DNA from: Plasmodiophora brassicae
Taxonomy: Eukaryota > Endomyxa: Phytomyxea > Phytomyxea > Plasmodiophorida
DNA length: 64,000 nt
Direction of reading: 5' to 3'
Assembly (NCBI GenBank): GCA_036867785.1
Contig: CP145416.1
Span: 372,001 to 436,000, forward strand
Shown: piece by piece, positions 42,742 to 53,154 of the stretch
Layout of the letters: every line of letters starts with the position of its first letter
Position numbering within the stretch: position 1 is the first letter of the stretch
The notes under the pieces: generated by a model
What the model was told of the DNA's origin: nothing
Database searches by the model: none
The model's input: the letters and a program-made list of their open reading frames with translations, nothing else
Program-made: the position numbers and the translations under genes

Positions 42742-45700
42742 ATGGAGTCAGGGACGAACGCGAACGAAACCTCCGTCCGTGTGGCGGTCCGTGTACGTGA
42801 GCACGACGGCGAGATGTGGGTCCTGCAATGCTAAATGCTTGGGCAGATCCGGCCGCTGCTGGGCAGCGAGCGTGTCCAGGAGTGCCGCGAGTGCGTTCGC
42901 CGGGAAAGCCTGACACAGATCGTCCTTGGGGATCAGCGCCTGTTCTCGTACGATTTCTGTTTTGGCCAGGGCACGCAACAGAGTGAAATGTATGAAAAAT
43001 GTATCGACCCTCTGCTGGCCAGCTTCATCCAAGGATTCAACTCGACAGTCATGGCGTATGGACAAACGGTAGACCCAAGAGAGTCGAGATTCTGGATATT
43101 TTGACTCTGAACGTCGTGAACCCAGGGTAGTGGCAAGTCCCATACAATGGGGACCGAGAGCACAGGTCTCTCGACGCCTGCTGAGGAGAAAGGCATCGTC
43201 CCACGCGTAATTCATGCATTGTTTAAGCATATCCAAGATAATTCGAGCCCAACGCTGGAGTACACTGTTCGATGCAGGTCCGTTATCATCCGACAGAACC
43301 GCGCACAACGGACTGATCAGATGGGAAATAGTTTCCTGGAGATCTACAACGAAGATCTACGCGACCTTCTTGACCAGGCAAATCCATTCAAATCGATTTC
43401 CATTCGCGAAACGCCAAATGGTGAAGTTGTACCCTTTGGCATCGTCGAACGTGTCGTGCATAATGCACAAGAATTGTTAACGTATGGCGCGTGGTTCCGA
43501 CTCACGATGTTTAGTTGATAACCGTCAACTTAATAGATGCCTTGAAGATGGAAGCGTCCACAGGTCCACGGGATCAACATTGATGAACGTGCGTTATTTG
43601 CTCCTGACCTAGTGGTGCTGACACTAACTTGGGTTTAGGCTCACTCAAGCCGCTCGCACGCCATATTTTCCGTCTCCTTGACCCAGAGACGCGTTGTGGC
43701 CGCGCCCGCTATAGAAAACGGTAACTAGGCCTTTCCGGAATCGCAGATTTCCCTGCTGATGTCTGTGTGCTGCAGTTGAGGACGCTGCTGACAGCGCTCA
43801 GGAGCAAGCAGAGTTCATCACGTCGAAGTTCAGCTTTGTCGACCTAGCTGGCAGTGAGCGTTTGAAGAAAACTGGTGCAGTCGGCGAGCGGCGACGAGAA
43901 GGGATAAATATCAATTGTGGCCTGTTGGCCCTGGGAAACGTGATATCTGCACTTGGTGATCCGAATCGCAAAGGCTCGCATGTCCCGTTTCGAGACAGCA
44001 AGATAACGCGTCTACTGCAAGACTCCCTTGGCGGGAATTCTAAAACGCTCAGTAAGGGTTCTAAGGGTCTACAGTATTCGCATTTTTAACCCTCTACATA
44101 GTGGTCGCGTGCGTGTCTCCTGCTGACGTCCACTTCGAAGAAACACTGAACACGTTGCGTTACGCTGCCCGAGCGAGGAACATTATTAATAAGCCCATCA
44201 TCGGCAGGGACCCCAATTCAAAGAAACTCGAGGTTAACAGTGCCGTTCGGATGTGGACGTGTCGTGTTGTAACGGGTTCTTCGCAGCTCTACCGACAAAG
44301 GATCATGCAACTTGAATCTGCTCTTGCCAAATTCGGCATCGATGCGTCGACTGTAACTGGGACGGCAGACGATCCATTTGCTCCCGATAAAGACACTGCG
44401 TCGTCGATGCCTGTCGAAACGAAGGATGACCTATGTGCGCAAATCAATGAGCTTCGAGCGGAGAATGCTGTCCTGGATGCTGAAGGTACGCTACGCCTGA
44501 TTACTGAACGCGCCCTGAAATTGAACTAACCGTGCTCGTCAGTCCTTCGACTAATGGAAGTCGTCAAAGTGGACCGACGAACGCTTGCCGATGTGGTTAG
44601 CAGAGAGCGGGAGGCCATCACCCAAAAGAATGCAATTCATAACCTTCTTCAAACTGTTGCCTATCAAGTAAGGGCTCCCCACGATCTGCAATTAGCGACT
44701 GACGAGCATCTGAAGGTGGAAGAGTCTGGCTCTGTCAACCCCGAGACGTGTGCAGAGATATCGCAATTACTTGAGGCTGGTGTATCCGAGTCCCCAGTGG
44801 TGCATGCAACAACAGTTGACAAGGACCATATCGGGAGCTCTATCACACCTGACATCCCCGTTTCTGAAACCGATACCCAGGTAGCATTCTCTCGCGCGTC
44901 AACTACAGAACCGCAGGTATTGCCGAATACTGATTCTTCGTTTGCCTGCCTTGTACGTGCTCACTCACTGGCATCAGTCGGATTCTGACTCAGAAATTGA
45001 GAACGAGGTTGACGAGCTTGAAGTGATCAAGAAAAGAAAAGATCGCGAGTTCAGAAGAATGAACGAGCAGAATGCCCGAACACTTCGGCGATTTGATGCC
45101 GACATTGATCACAAGAGCGCACTGATTGAACAATTACTGAAGAGCAAACAACAAGCTGAAACTCTAAGGTATGGCCGCATCACCAGTGTTGCTCGTCAAT
45201 AACAAACAGTGTTTCAGGCAGCGATATGAAGCGAAGATAGCGGAGATGGAGACTCGTGTTCGGATGACACAGCAGGAGCGGGATAAGGTTCTGAATTCGA
45301 TCTCTCTGTCCAAAACGTCGTCTCAGGAGGAGGTTTGACCTGCTGGCTGTGCTTATTAATGGGCTGGCTGATTTGTCACGTAGGTTGATGCGGTGAAAGC
45401 GGAGTTTCAGTCGAAACTCGTCTCTTTGACTGTAAACTTGGCGCCTCTTACGCGTCCTTGAGGGTCCCTTAACCAAGATACTACAGGTGCAATTGCAAGA
45501 TCTGCGACGAAAGTACAAAGAGAATGAACGCATTCTTCGTTCGCGACCAAGAGAAGAATCCCAGATTGTTGCTCTCCGTGAAGATATATCCCGCATCAAG
45601 AAGCAACGGGTAGAGCTGCGGTCATCAGTAATTCAGCAGTGAATTTAAAGTTACCCAGGTCGCCCTGCAGCGGCAAATGAAAGACGAGGCCGACAAACAC

Positions 45701-47426
45701 AGATGCTGGATGATCGAACATCAACGACAGGTGGCGGGCCTTCAAAAGCAGCTGCGGAAAGACACTGTCGAGATTGGTTAGAAGCGAGCTGTACAATGCA
45801 ATACCGTTTTGACGGTAAATGTGATAGGCCGAATGCATGCGAAGTTGCACCAGCAAGGCCTGGTAATGAAGATCAAGACTGAGAGGGCAAACGTCCTCCA
45901 ACGGGAGCTCTCCGATGTCAAACGTCGTATGACCGGGTTGACGAAGAAAGCAGGGTCGCGTGGAACATCTACTGTCAACATCAACGTCAAGAGTGCGGTT
46001 CGTCGACTTGTCAGCGCCGCTGTCCAAGCAAGGTTTGCAGCGCATGCTCATAGGGAAGCGTTTGAAGACGTCCTGACCTTGAGCTTAGGGAAATGGCAGT
46101 TCAAAAGGAGCGCCTGGAGCAAAGGCAGCGCGAGCTGATTGCAGAACTGGAGCATGCAACCTCTGGGCAGGAGGCGCAGGACTCGGTCGACCCTGAGGTT
46201 GCGGAGACTGTGGACAACGTCCGGACACAGCTTGAGTTTGTCAAATCCAAGGTGAGGTGTGCACGCACGTGATCCCAATTGATATTGAGTTCGGCTTAGC
46301 TGTCCGAAATTGACTCCGCTTCACGGCGCATGGCCCCAAGCAAGCGGAGGGGCAAGAACCAAGCCGACACATCATTCTTTGGCGACGAGGTGCTGCAGCG
46401 AATCGGCGTCCCGCCGGATAATCCTGCCAACCTTCGCGGGCTTGCAGTATATCTCATCAATCAGGCTGTCGGGCAGCGGGCCAATCGAACAGCGCATCGT
46501 CGACGAATTGACGAGCTTGAATCGGAAATCATGCAATTGCAGGTCAGCAAAGCAGTCGCCGCCGTCTACAGCGAGGCACTCAGTCGTCAACGTTATAGTC
46601 AGAGAATGAATCTCTTGCTGCTCGCCTCGAAGTCGTCCAGCGGGAATCCGACCGTCGTCTTATGACCGTTGAAAAGGACCATGTACGTGAAGTGCAGGTT
46701 AGTTGGCGTCCGACACAATATCTTGATGGGGGTGTTAACTGGATCCTAGGCGATCCTCGGCACTGATCTCGATGACGAAAACGTCAAAAGTGAACGAGAC
46801 AGTATCCGTGAACTGGAGACCCAGCTGTCGCAGGCCAAGCTACAACAATCGAGGCTTCTCAGTCCAATCGCTGAACATGTTTGTGTTTGTATGCTGATCC
46901 GCTGGGTGTTTCTGTTCGGTGACAATCGTGGTTCAGCCTCCTCCCCCGCGCAGATCTCGGCGAATCGTTCGTATGCAGGGTCTCGACGAGAGTTCTATTT
47001 CGGAGTTACCTCCCCGCCCTGGCTCACGTTCTTCTAAGAAACCGGCAACAGCGCCTGCACCGGAAGCGTCGACGCCGTACCGCCGAGTACAGGCTGGTGA
47101 TGATGACTGTGATGTATGCACAGCCGACCTGTCTGTATTACCCTTATCTGCAGCCCGCTAATCCGTTCCCTCAGAGTACACCGGCCGAGTGCTGGACGCC
47201 TTCCATGCAGTCTACTGGGGAGAAACGAAACGTTCTGGATCGCCTGACGGATACGTCCTTGTTTACAGGGACGTCTCGTTATCCAGTCCGTCGATCCCGG
47301 AAACAGTTTTCCCCTGATGCTCCTCAAGATGAAGACGTCAATCCGAACCGCCTCGTGCCCGAATCGTCGTCCGAGAGCTCGAAGTACTCGTTCGACAGGG
47401 CCAAGTTCGAAGGCAGCGTGCGATAA
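42742..47426 (+). CDS. Kinesin-4 family motor (KIF4/KIF21-like)
   Basis: Plus-end microtubule motor. Exon 1 (42742-42792) [17 protein letters not shown] is spliced over a 54-nt intron to [18 protein letters not shown]. The motor continues [29 protein letters not shown] joined over 57 nt to the P-loop [40 protein letters not shown] (switch I), [20 protein letters not shown] (switch II), [35 protein letters not shown] and [21 protein letters not shown] GxxPRVI...LF block ([11 protein letters not shown]) favours kinesin-4. A long coiled-coil stalk ([55 protein letters not shown]) follows, then a Ser/Pro-rich tail ending [10 protein letters not shown]. More than fifteen short introns. The motor is complete. 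Kinesin-4 members serve chromosome arms, spindle midzone or ciliary tips; which one applies cannot be told. Confidence 0.92.
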
Positions 47427-47944
47427 GTACGTTGGGGGATGCGATAAACCATAATTATACAGTAATTCCTTCTATTGAGGTTCCTTCTAATAAGTTATGG
47501 ATGCTAAATGAGACCTCTATATTCATGCCCCAGAGTCCTGGAACGACTGAACGCATTTCAGGTTCGACATAGAGGTGACGGTATCTGCAAAGGTAGGTGG
47601 AGATTCGTGACGCGCTGTTCAGGACTGATAGCTTGTCAGAGACGACCAGACGCGCCGTCGTAACCGTTGCTGCCGCTCAGACTGCTGCGGGCACGTGCTG
47701 TGCGTTCTGCGCGTACCCAGTACTCGACGCGCCGTCGCAACTCCGACAATCTCCATCTAAACGCATCTCCCTGCATGGCGGCCGGTTTCGCGAGGCTTGT
47801 AGCGAATGCTCGTACGACGAAGGCTGGTCCAAAGGTCACTTGCGCTGCACGAATGCGTCGTTTGATCTGATAGTCGAGATGGTGTCGGAGTACTGGCACC
47901 TCGAGAACGACCCGACCAAGGGGAACGCTGGATTCTTCGGGAGT

Positions 47945-48150
47945 CTATGTCCAGTGTTGGATCCATGCCATCTGGGAATCCACAGACATCCTCGAAACCA
48001 TCGGCAATCCGTCGCCGCTCTTCACGCGTGGATGGCACGTAAACGAAGCGCTTGCGACGGTAGTTGTTGATTGATTCCAGGAGTTACTCCCAGTGAACCT
48101 CGTCGCAGGCGCCTTGCTCATCGCAGACATGGATCCGACACTGGACATAG
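47945..48150. repeat. Inverted repeat pair, MITE-like
   Basis: Arms of 23 bp (47945-47967 and 48128-48150; ctatgtccagtgt..ggatccatg) match in inverted orientation with one mismatch and flank a 160-bp spacer with no ORF of note. The total of ~205 bp and the gene-poor setting fit a miniature inverted-repeat element, though no clear target-site duplication was confirmed. Confidence 0.6.
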
Positions 48151-48198
48151 GTTCAGATTGTTCTAGGTTGTGCAGTGCCACTCAAATGCCTTTGATAC

Positions 48199-48367
48199 GT
48201 TCGCGCTTCGTGACTGCATTGCGTTCGGGAACGATCTTCTCCTCGCCATCACTATGCCCAGGCGCGTATTTTCAGCGACCTGCTTCGTGTATTGATGTCG
48301 AAGCTACATCCTGCAAATACGTTTTGGTTCGTTCGCGCTGCATGACTGCATTGCATTCGGGAACGAT
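48199..48367 (+). repeat. Imperfect 37-bp direct repeat
   Basis: Segment 48199-48235 recurs at 48331-48367 with three mismatches (34/37 identical; core tgactgcattgc, ttcgggaacgat). The 132-bp offset suggests a local duplication inside the decayed region. Confidence 0.7.
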
Positions 48368-49300
48368 GGTAATACCCCGGAACTGAATTCGGAACAACCA
48401 CCAGTCGGGATCAGAGATACAGGTACAGCCGACAGTGCTTTTGTAACGGTACAAGCAAACAGAGATGCTGCCCGGGTCGCCGGCGCCGGTACCGGAACGC
48501 CCACTAACTCCTGTACATGTTGATGCGGGACTACCGGTCGGATGATGAAGCACTGGGTAGCAAATGGCTTGGACGTCGCTGAGCGCACGAGAATGCCGCG
48601 TTCGACTCCAAATGGATAGAGACGTTAGTTCGTCCACGGCTGCCGCACGTCGTGTTCTGATCACGAAGTGGGTCGATCGGCGACTCCTAGGAGACGCTCT
48701 GCCGTGAGGGCATGATGCACCGCTACAAGGATTACACTTTGTGTCACCTAAGCGATTCACCATTGACCTGGAGTCCGAGTCTGTGATCGAAAACACCAGC
48801 ACTGGCGAGAGCATGGTTGATGACCGCGATTTCCCCAGCGACCCTGATAACGCGACAGACACAGAATAATCTCCTGACTTGGAACCTGATGCTGTCTTCT
48901 CCAAGCGGTCGTGCATCTTGCAACATGTCCTTGAAGATGACCACCAGGCTTTCAAGAGGAATGGGATACCCATGCAAGGTTGCACGAAGAGTTGCCACAG
49001 GTTGCGTTGCTTCGTTTGTACTGGCGCGACAGAACGACGAAATACTCCTGATATCTCGTGCACTTGCCGCGCCTAAACCGCTTCACACGTGACGTAACCA
49101 CCAAGTCGTTCAAATAAGACCCTGACCGCCTAGACCCTTTGTTGAAATTCGCGGGGTCTATGTCGGTCACGTAATTCATGTTGGCATGTGCGCTCATGGG
49201 GTGGGAAGCGCATCTATGTCCGGATGGGGCTCGATAATGGCTAACATGTAAATTTGAGGCCGCTGCATTGTATAATTCCAAAGACGAGCACTATAGCGGG

Positions 49301-50012
49301 TCATGCAGACTTCTTCGCGTACTTCATCGTCCACTCGCGGGCCGTCGCCAGCGCGCCATCCTCATTCGTTTTCCAGTGTTCGGCGACATCGTTGGCCAGC
49401 GGATCGAGCGGGTTCGGGCTGTCGAACACACTGTTATACGGACAGGAAAAGCAAACGCGGATAGCAACCCGGGTATACCTTTGGAGAAGGCACTGGATAG
49501 AGAGACATACGGATTTGATCTGCAGCGCTGGGCTCCACTTGTCCTTGAGAATGTCCAAGCAGATACGACCAAGTCGATCAATATTAGGGCTATTCATATA
49601 CACGATTCCAAATTGGCAACTGTCACTGTACGGCGATAAGTCGATCGCACTCACTGATACACTTTGGTCAGGAACCTGACTTTCGGGGGCGACATTGGGT
49701 CTGGGCCATGTGTCAGGGGCGCCGCTGATGGCGGTCGATAGCACAACGTACATGTATCTGGCAGGAACATTTCGATGCGGAACACTCCGCCGTAGTACGG
49801 CGTATCCTGAGGCCCTTCCATCTCAATGTGGAAATACCGCAGGTTGTTCTCGTCCGGAATGCAGACGATCCCCGGAACTGGCAGCGACGCACAACGTTTC
49901 AGCGCCCGTAGCGCGGCACAGCCAACGGGCGCGCATGCGTACCAGGCTCGTTCATCAGTCGCTGCGTCTCCTTGAGGATGCGCCGGGACAGCGCAGATCC
50001 GGCAGCGGCCAT
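49301..50012 (-). CDS. UBC13: Ubiquitin-conjugating enzyme E2 N (Ubc13)
   Basis: E2 that, with an MMS2/UEV partner, builds Lys63-linked ubiquitin chains in DNA damage tolerance and signalling. The spliced protein reads [95 protein letters not shown] (active-site Cys), [30 protein letters not shown] and ends [10 protein letters not shown], about 150 residues as expected. Four short introns split it (e.g. after NEP, after FLPD, after SIQ). The HPN motif is rebuilt across a splice near 49600-49680. The start at 50012 follows the usual short N-terminus. Clearly intact and typical. Confidence 0.95.
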
Positions 50013-50350
50013 GACGACGCTCGCTCGCGACCCCACACCGACCGGCTTCGGCCAACCCACGTTCCAAATGGGCCGGCCAGCGCAGTCCGTGGTGCGCTGC
50101 CGGCTGCTGCTCGCCGCTGGACGCAGACACAGCAGCGCGCCGCTGCCGGAATGGGCAACATCTGGACGCGTCTCCCGGAGTATTGGCGGCGTCAGCACCA
50201 AATTGGAGTCGTGCGGGGAAAATCCCGCCGCACTCGAATTGCGCCGCAACGGCTATCAGCAGGTAGCGGAAGCGCCAAGCGAGAGCTGACCCCTCGTTTC
50301 CCGATCCGGCGAACTCCGTCGGACGGCCAAACCGCGACTTGCTGCCCGTC
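50013..50350. other. Divergent region between UBC13 and a repeat-family ORF
   Basis: Upstream sequence shared by UBC13 (minus) and the plus-strand ORF at 50351. No coding feature is supported. Confidence 0.35.
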
Positions 50351-51100
50351 ATGGACGTCGCTCAGCGTGATGGACTCTACCACCTGTGCTTCAAGATCAT
50401 CGTTCGCGATTTTAAAGGACAGACGTCGGCGCCGTCTCTCGGGACCTGGGACGTTCTCTGCAGCTCGTACGATGACCTGGCGTCGCAGATGTGGGAGAAA
50501 GTCGCCGGATACATCCGGAATCACGTCGGATTCGGCGATGATGGGCGGTCGCCGCATTGGTCGGAGGAGCAGCCCACTGCGGCCGATCTGGACCATTTCG
50601 TTGTCGTGCACGATGAAAGCGCGAAGCGGTCGTATCCGCCATCGCGTTATCGTAACAGCGACGTTCTCAATCACGTTTGTGGTAAGACGCTCACTCTGTA
50701 CGTGCACCGCTACTCGCTGTCGGTGACGTCAGCGGCAATGTTCAAACTTGTCTCGAACGCTCTACTACAGCGAGAGAGGGATCGCGCCGGCGCAGCATCT
50801 ATCGCGTTGGTGGATGCCCGGAAGGAATCGCTGAGACGACTGCATCCGGAGTACTTCGCCTATGATACGAACTGGTTGCAGTGGGCGGCGTGGATCGAGG
50901 CCCAGCCGCAGCAGGTGCGTGAAGAAAGGGCGGCAGAGGCGCCCCCACCTCATCTATCCCACCTGTTCCGCATGGTTCCAATAGACTCGGGTGCTGTCCT
51001 CCACAACATGCAGACGAGCATGCGCGTAACAAGATGTGTATCTGAACGATTTAAGAGGAAGCTGGAAGACATCTTGGACACTGCGAAGACAGTCTTGTAG
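50351..51100 (+). CDS. Hypothetical protein, possibly of a dispersed protist repeat family
   Basis: Uninterrupted frame of ~249 codons from Met 50351 (MDVAQRDGLYHLCFKIIVRD). No enzyme motif is present. The C-terminal half has LRRLHPEYFAYDTNWLQWAA, WIEAQPQQVREE, PPPHLSHLFRMVP and LHNMQTSMRVTRCVSERFKR. I recall a similar pattern (HPxxYxG...WxxWAN...ERExxxxxPPxxLxxLF) from repeated hypothetical proteins in oomycete and related protist genomes, probably linked to mobile elements. The lack of introns, the nearby HTH fragment on the other strand and two palindromes at 51324-51366 fit that view. Function unknown; it may be silent. The end overlaps the antisense HTH ORF. Confidence 0.5.
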   Translation: MDVAQRDGLYHLCFKIIVRDFKGQTSAPSLGTWDVLCSSYDDLASQMWEKVAGYIRNHVGFGDDGRSPHWSEEQPTAADLDHFVVVHDESAKRSYPPSRYRNSDVLNHVCGKTLTLYVHRYSLSVTSAAMFKLVSNALLQRERDRAGAASIALVDARKESLRRLHPEYFAYDTNWLQWAAWIEAQPQQVREERAAEAPPPHLSHLFRMVPIDSGAVLHNMQTSMRVTRCVSERFKRKLEDILDTAKTVL

Positions 51101-51294
51101 ATGCGACGAGTCACCTTACGAGAAACCGAACCATCACGTTCATACTTCTGGATCCAGTTCGATATTGTCGAGGGAGATTTTCCGTATATAAACGCAAGCT
51201 GGTTTTTGCCAAGGTTCAGTATATAGTACCCATACAAGCAGTGTAAACGAGTGTCCGCAGATGCGTGATGACGTCTGACGGCGCTGACGATCAT
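50950..51294 (-). pseudogene. HTH transposase-like fragment
   Basis: A 114-codon ORF from Met 51294. Residues ~15-62, RLHCLYGYYILNLGKNQLAF then IYGKSPSTISNWIQKYERDG then SVSRK, form a helix-turn-helix like the N-terminal DNA-binding part of Tc1/mariner or related DDE transposases. No catalytic DDE region follows; the frame instead runs antisense through the end of the ORF at 50351-51100. It is therefore a fragment, or a small stand-alone HTH protein. The palindromic motif ACGGACTCCG at 51330-51339 lies 36-45 bp before its Met. Confidence 0.4.
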
Positions 51295-51323
51295 GACGAC
51301 AAGCGGCGCCCCCGATGCGGCGC

Positions 51324-51366
51324 GATTTCACGGACTCCGTGAAATCACCGCAAAATTCCAATTTTG
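51324..51366. repeat. Two adjacent perfect palindromes
   Basis: 51324-51346: 11-bp arms gatttcacgga / tccgtgaaatc around one central C. 51351-51366: 7-bp arms caaaatt / aattttg around CC. They sit 4 bp apart, 30 bp upstream of the minus-strand HTH ORF. They could be operator-like transposase sites or element ends. The rest of 51367-51848 shows no supported gene. Confidence 0.8.
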
Positions 51367-51848
51367 TCCTGAAAGCGCCAATACCTACACCGGCTGGTGG
51401 AGGCACCGGATTTATGGTTCTCGCGGGGCGTACACCGCAGCGGTGCTGGCGTGCCTGGCTTGCTCCTCGACAAGGGATGCAGGTCGTCAGCCGCGAACTG
51501 GATCGTGGTGTCTGTTGTTGGGCTTGGATCCCCTGGCCAGACCGACGACGTTGACCGAGTATCGAACGTGGGGAGGGGGCGCTCATTGTGTGCACGTTGC
51601 CCGGCCAGCGGTACGCCGACCGCACGTGTGCAATGCGGCGCCGAGCGAGCAAGGCGTTCAGGCAACGCTTCGCGGTCGCACAACACCTCGGCGCGTCTTG
51701 CGCACACGAACGTCCATCCACGATCGCAGCGTACGATGAGCGTTGCTGGCGGTCCTGCACGCGACGTCGCAGGGCGTCCGTGCCTACACGTGTCCGCCAG
51801 CGGGGAACGCGGCATTGGTAGGATCGACATTGAACGACTTATTACTTA

Positions 51849-52994
51849 CTATGACGGCGCGTATGAGGGATCGCGTTGAGCGGCGCCGACGAACCCGCCA
51901 AAGTCGTCGTCGTCGTCAGCGTCGTCCGACATGGACGGCTGCCTTGGTGGGGACAATGCACTTGGAACGCGCGACGGAACGAACGATTCCAGAACGGGCA
52001 GCTTGTACTTGGATTCGTCGACAGTGATGGCTTCCGGTTCGGGCGCCGCCATATCCTTCCTGGGATCTGCGGCAACGTCCCCGCTGCCCGTTGTCCCGAG
52101 TTCCCGTTCGCATCGTCCGAGCTCATCGCGAACGGCAGCGTTGAAGTCGAACGCCGTCGACCTGTCCCTGAACCCGACGCCCAGCAGCGCAACTTGCCCT
52201 GTCTCCCCGTTCCGGAATCGCACGACATAGTACCTGGACGTGTCCAGCGCCGGCTCGATATAGTACTGGATCGCTGCGAGCCGCTGCTGCCTGCTGGCTG
52301 GGTGCGTCCGACAGATCGCCGTCAGGTCCACCAGGTCGCTGTTGGCGAACACGGCCCCGGTTGCCGTGTCGTACAGGCGCAGCTGAAGGACGTGGCCAGG
52401 CGAGTGCACGATAGCACGAAGCCCGCCCTGCCAGGCTGGGGACGCGAGCCCCCAGCTCTGCGCGAAATACCCAGACGACGAGGTTCGCGGCGGCAACCTG
52501 TAGACGAACACCTCCGGGATCGTCAACAGCGTCATTGCCTGCGATGTCGTCGGCGACCGCACGGGCACTGCCGCCGGTTCCTCCGGATGCTCCTGCGCCT
52601 TGGCGGGCTCCTCCGGGCGACGCTGAACCCGTTGCTGATCGCCAGCCATGGCGAACTCAAGGAACCGGTTCAGGAATTGCCGCCAGAACATCGTCTCGGA
52701 GATCCGCGACGGGACCAGGCGATACCGGAGCTGTGCGATCCGGGGTTCGACGCGCACGGCGGCCTGGCAGGTCGCCCCATGCTCCTGCAGGCGCCGCTCC
52801 AGGTCCGCTTCGTCCTCGTCGGGCAGGAACGCGCACGCGGCGAACGCCGCGAACACCGCATTGTCGTCGCCGGCGAACTCGTCCAGAAGCGCGTCGTAGA
52901 ACGCGACGACGTCGTCGCGCAGCGCGTCGTCGCCCGTGACGACATCGTACGCCGACCTGCCCGCCTGTGCCGCTGCACTCGTCGCAACGCCCAT
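51849..52994 (-). CDS. BSD domain + NECAP (PHear) fusion protein
   Basis: Single-exon frame of 381 residues. Residues ~20-115 match a BSD domain: DVVAFYDALLDEFAGDD, then LRYRLVPSRISETMFWRQFL (family: LVPxxISExxFWxRYF). Residues ~155-290 are a NECAP domain: EVFVYRLPPRTSSSGYFAQS, WGLASPAWQGGLRAI, LYDTATGAVFANS, TSRYYVVRFRNGETGQVALL and GVGFRDRSTAFDFNAAVRD. NECAP binds AP-2 and tunes clathrin coats at the plasma membrane. The acidic tail DDDDDFGGFVGA resembles AP-2 ear-binding DFxF peptides. Known NECAPs have no BSD domain; BSD is found in TFIIH p62 and synapse-associated proteins such as SYAP1/BSDC1, the latter linked to membranes. No intron separates the two parts, so the fusion is direct. Start chosen at the first Met. 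Confidence 0.88.
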   Translation of the reverse strand: MGVATSAAAQAGRSAYDVVTGDDALRDDVVAFYDALLDEFAGDDNAVFAAFAACAFLPDEDEADLERRLQEHGATCQAAVRVEPRIAQLRYRLVPSRISETMFWRQFLNRFLEFAMAGDQQRVQRRPEEPAKAQEHPEEPAAVPVRSPTTSQAMTLLTIPEVFVYRLPPRTSSSGYFAQSWGLASPAWQGGLRAIVHSPGHVLQLRLYDTATGAVFANSDLVDLTAICRTHPASRQQRLAAIQYYIEPALDTSRYYVVRFRNGETGQVALLGVGFRDRSTAFDFNAAVRDELGRCERELGTTGSGDVAADPRKDMAAPEPEAITVDESKYKLPVLESFVPSRVPSALSPPRQPSMSDDADDDDDFGGFVGAAQRDPSYAPS

Positions 52995-53154
52995 GCGCCA
53001 AATGGCGAGCGAGCGTCGAGCGCGTGGCGCGCGCCGTATGCTATTTTTAGTCGCCCCCGGGACCCTATAGCAGTCGAGCTGCGTCGCGGCTAGTCAGTCG
53101 GGGCAGTAAGGGCGCCCCCCGGGTAGAGGTACTCCCGATTGATCGTTCGCCGGA

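Larger units (their letters stand above)
47427..49300. other. Gene-poor region with ORF fragments and repeats
   Basis: No intact gene is supported over ~1.9 kb. Fragments include LRCTNASFDLIVEMVSEYW at 47840-47905 (plus), which resembles the N-terminal block of Harbinger-type transposases, and a plus-strand Asp/Glu-rich stretch at 48742-49076 interrupted by TAA at ~48867 and ending in a Cys-rich CTKSCHRLRCFVCTG...CTCRA, similar in style to the C-terminal zinc knuckle of DDE transposases. Both are broken. A 23-bp inverted repeat (47945-47967/48128-48150) and a 37-bp imperfect direct repeat (48199/48331) also lie here. I read the region as decayed mobile elements, with low certainty. A 263-codon minus ORF (48272-49063) has no recognisable content. 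Confidence 0.4.

Noticed and set aside
48272-49063. A 263-codon minus-strand ORF in the gene-poor region
   Set aside because: Ser/Arg/Cys-rich with no recognisable domain or splice partners; the opposite strand shows the better, though broken, transposase-like text.
51876-53093. A 405-codon plus-strand ORF
   Set aside because: Antisense shadow of the BSD-NECAP gene caused by GC-rich third positions.
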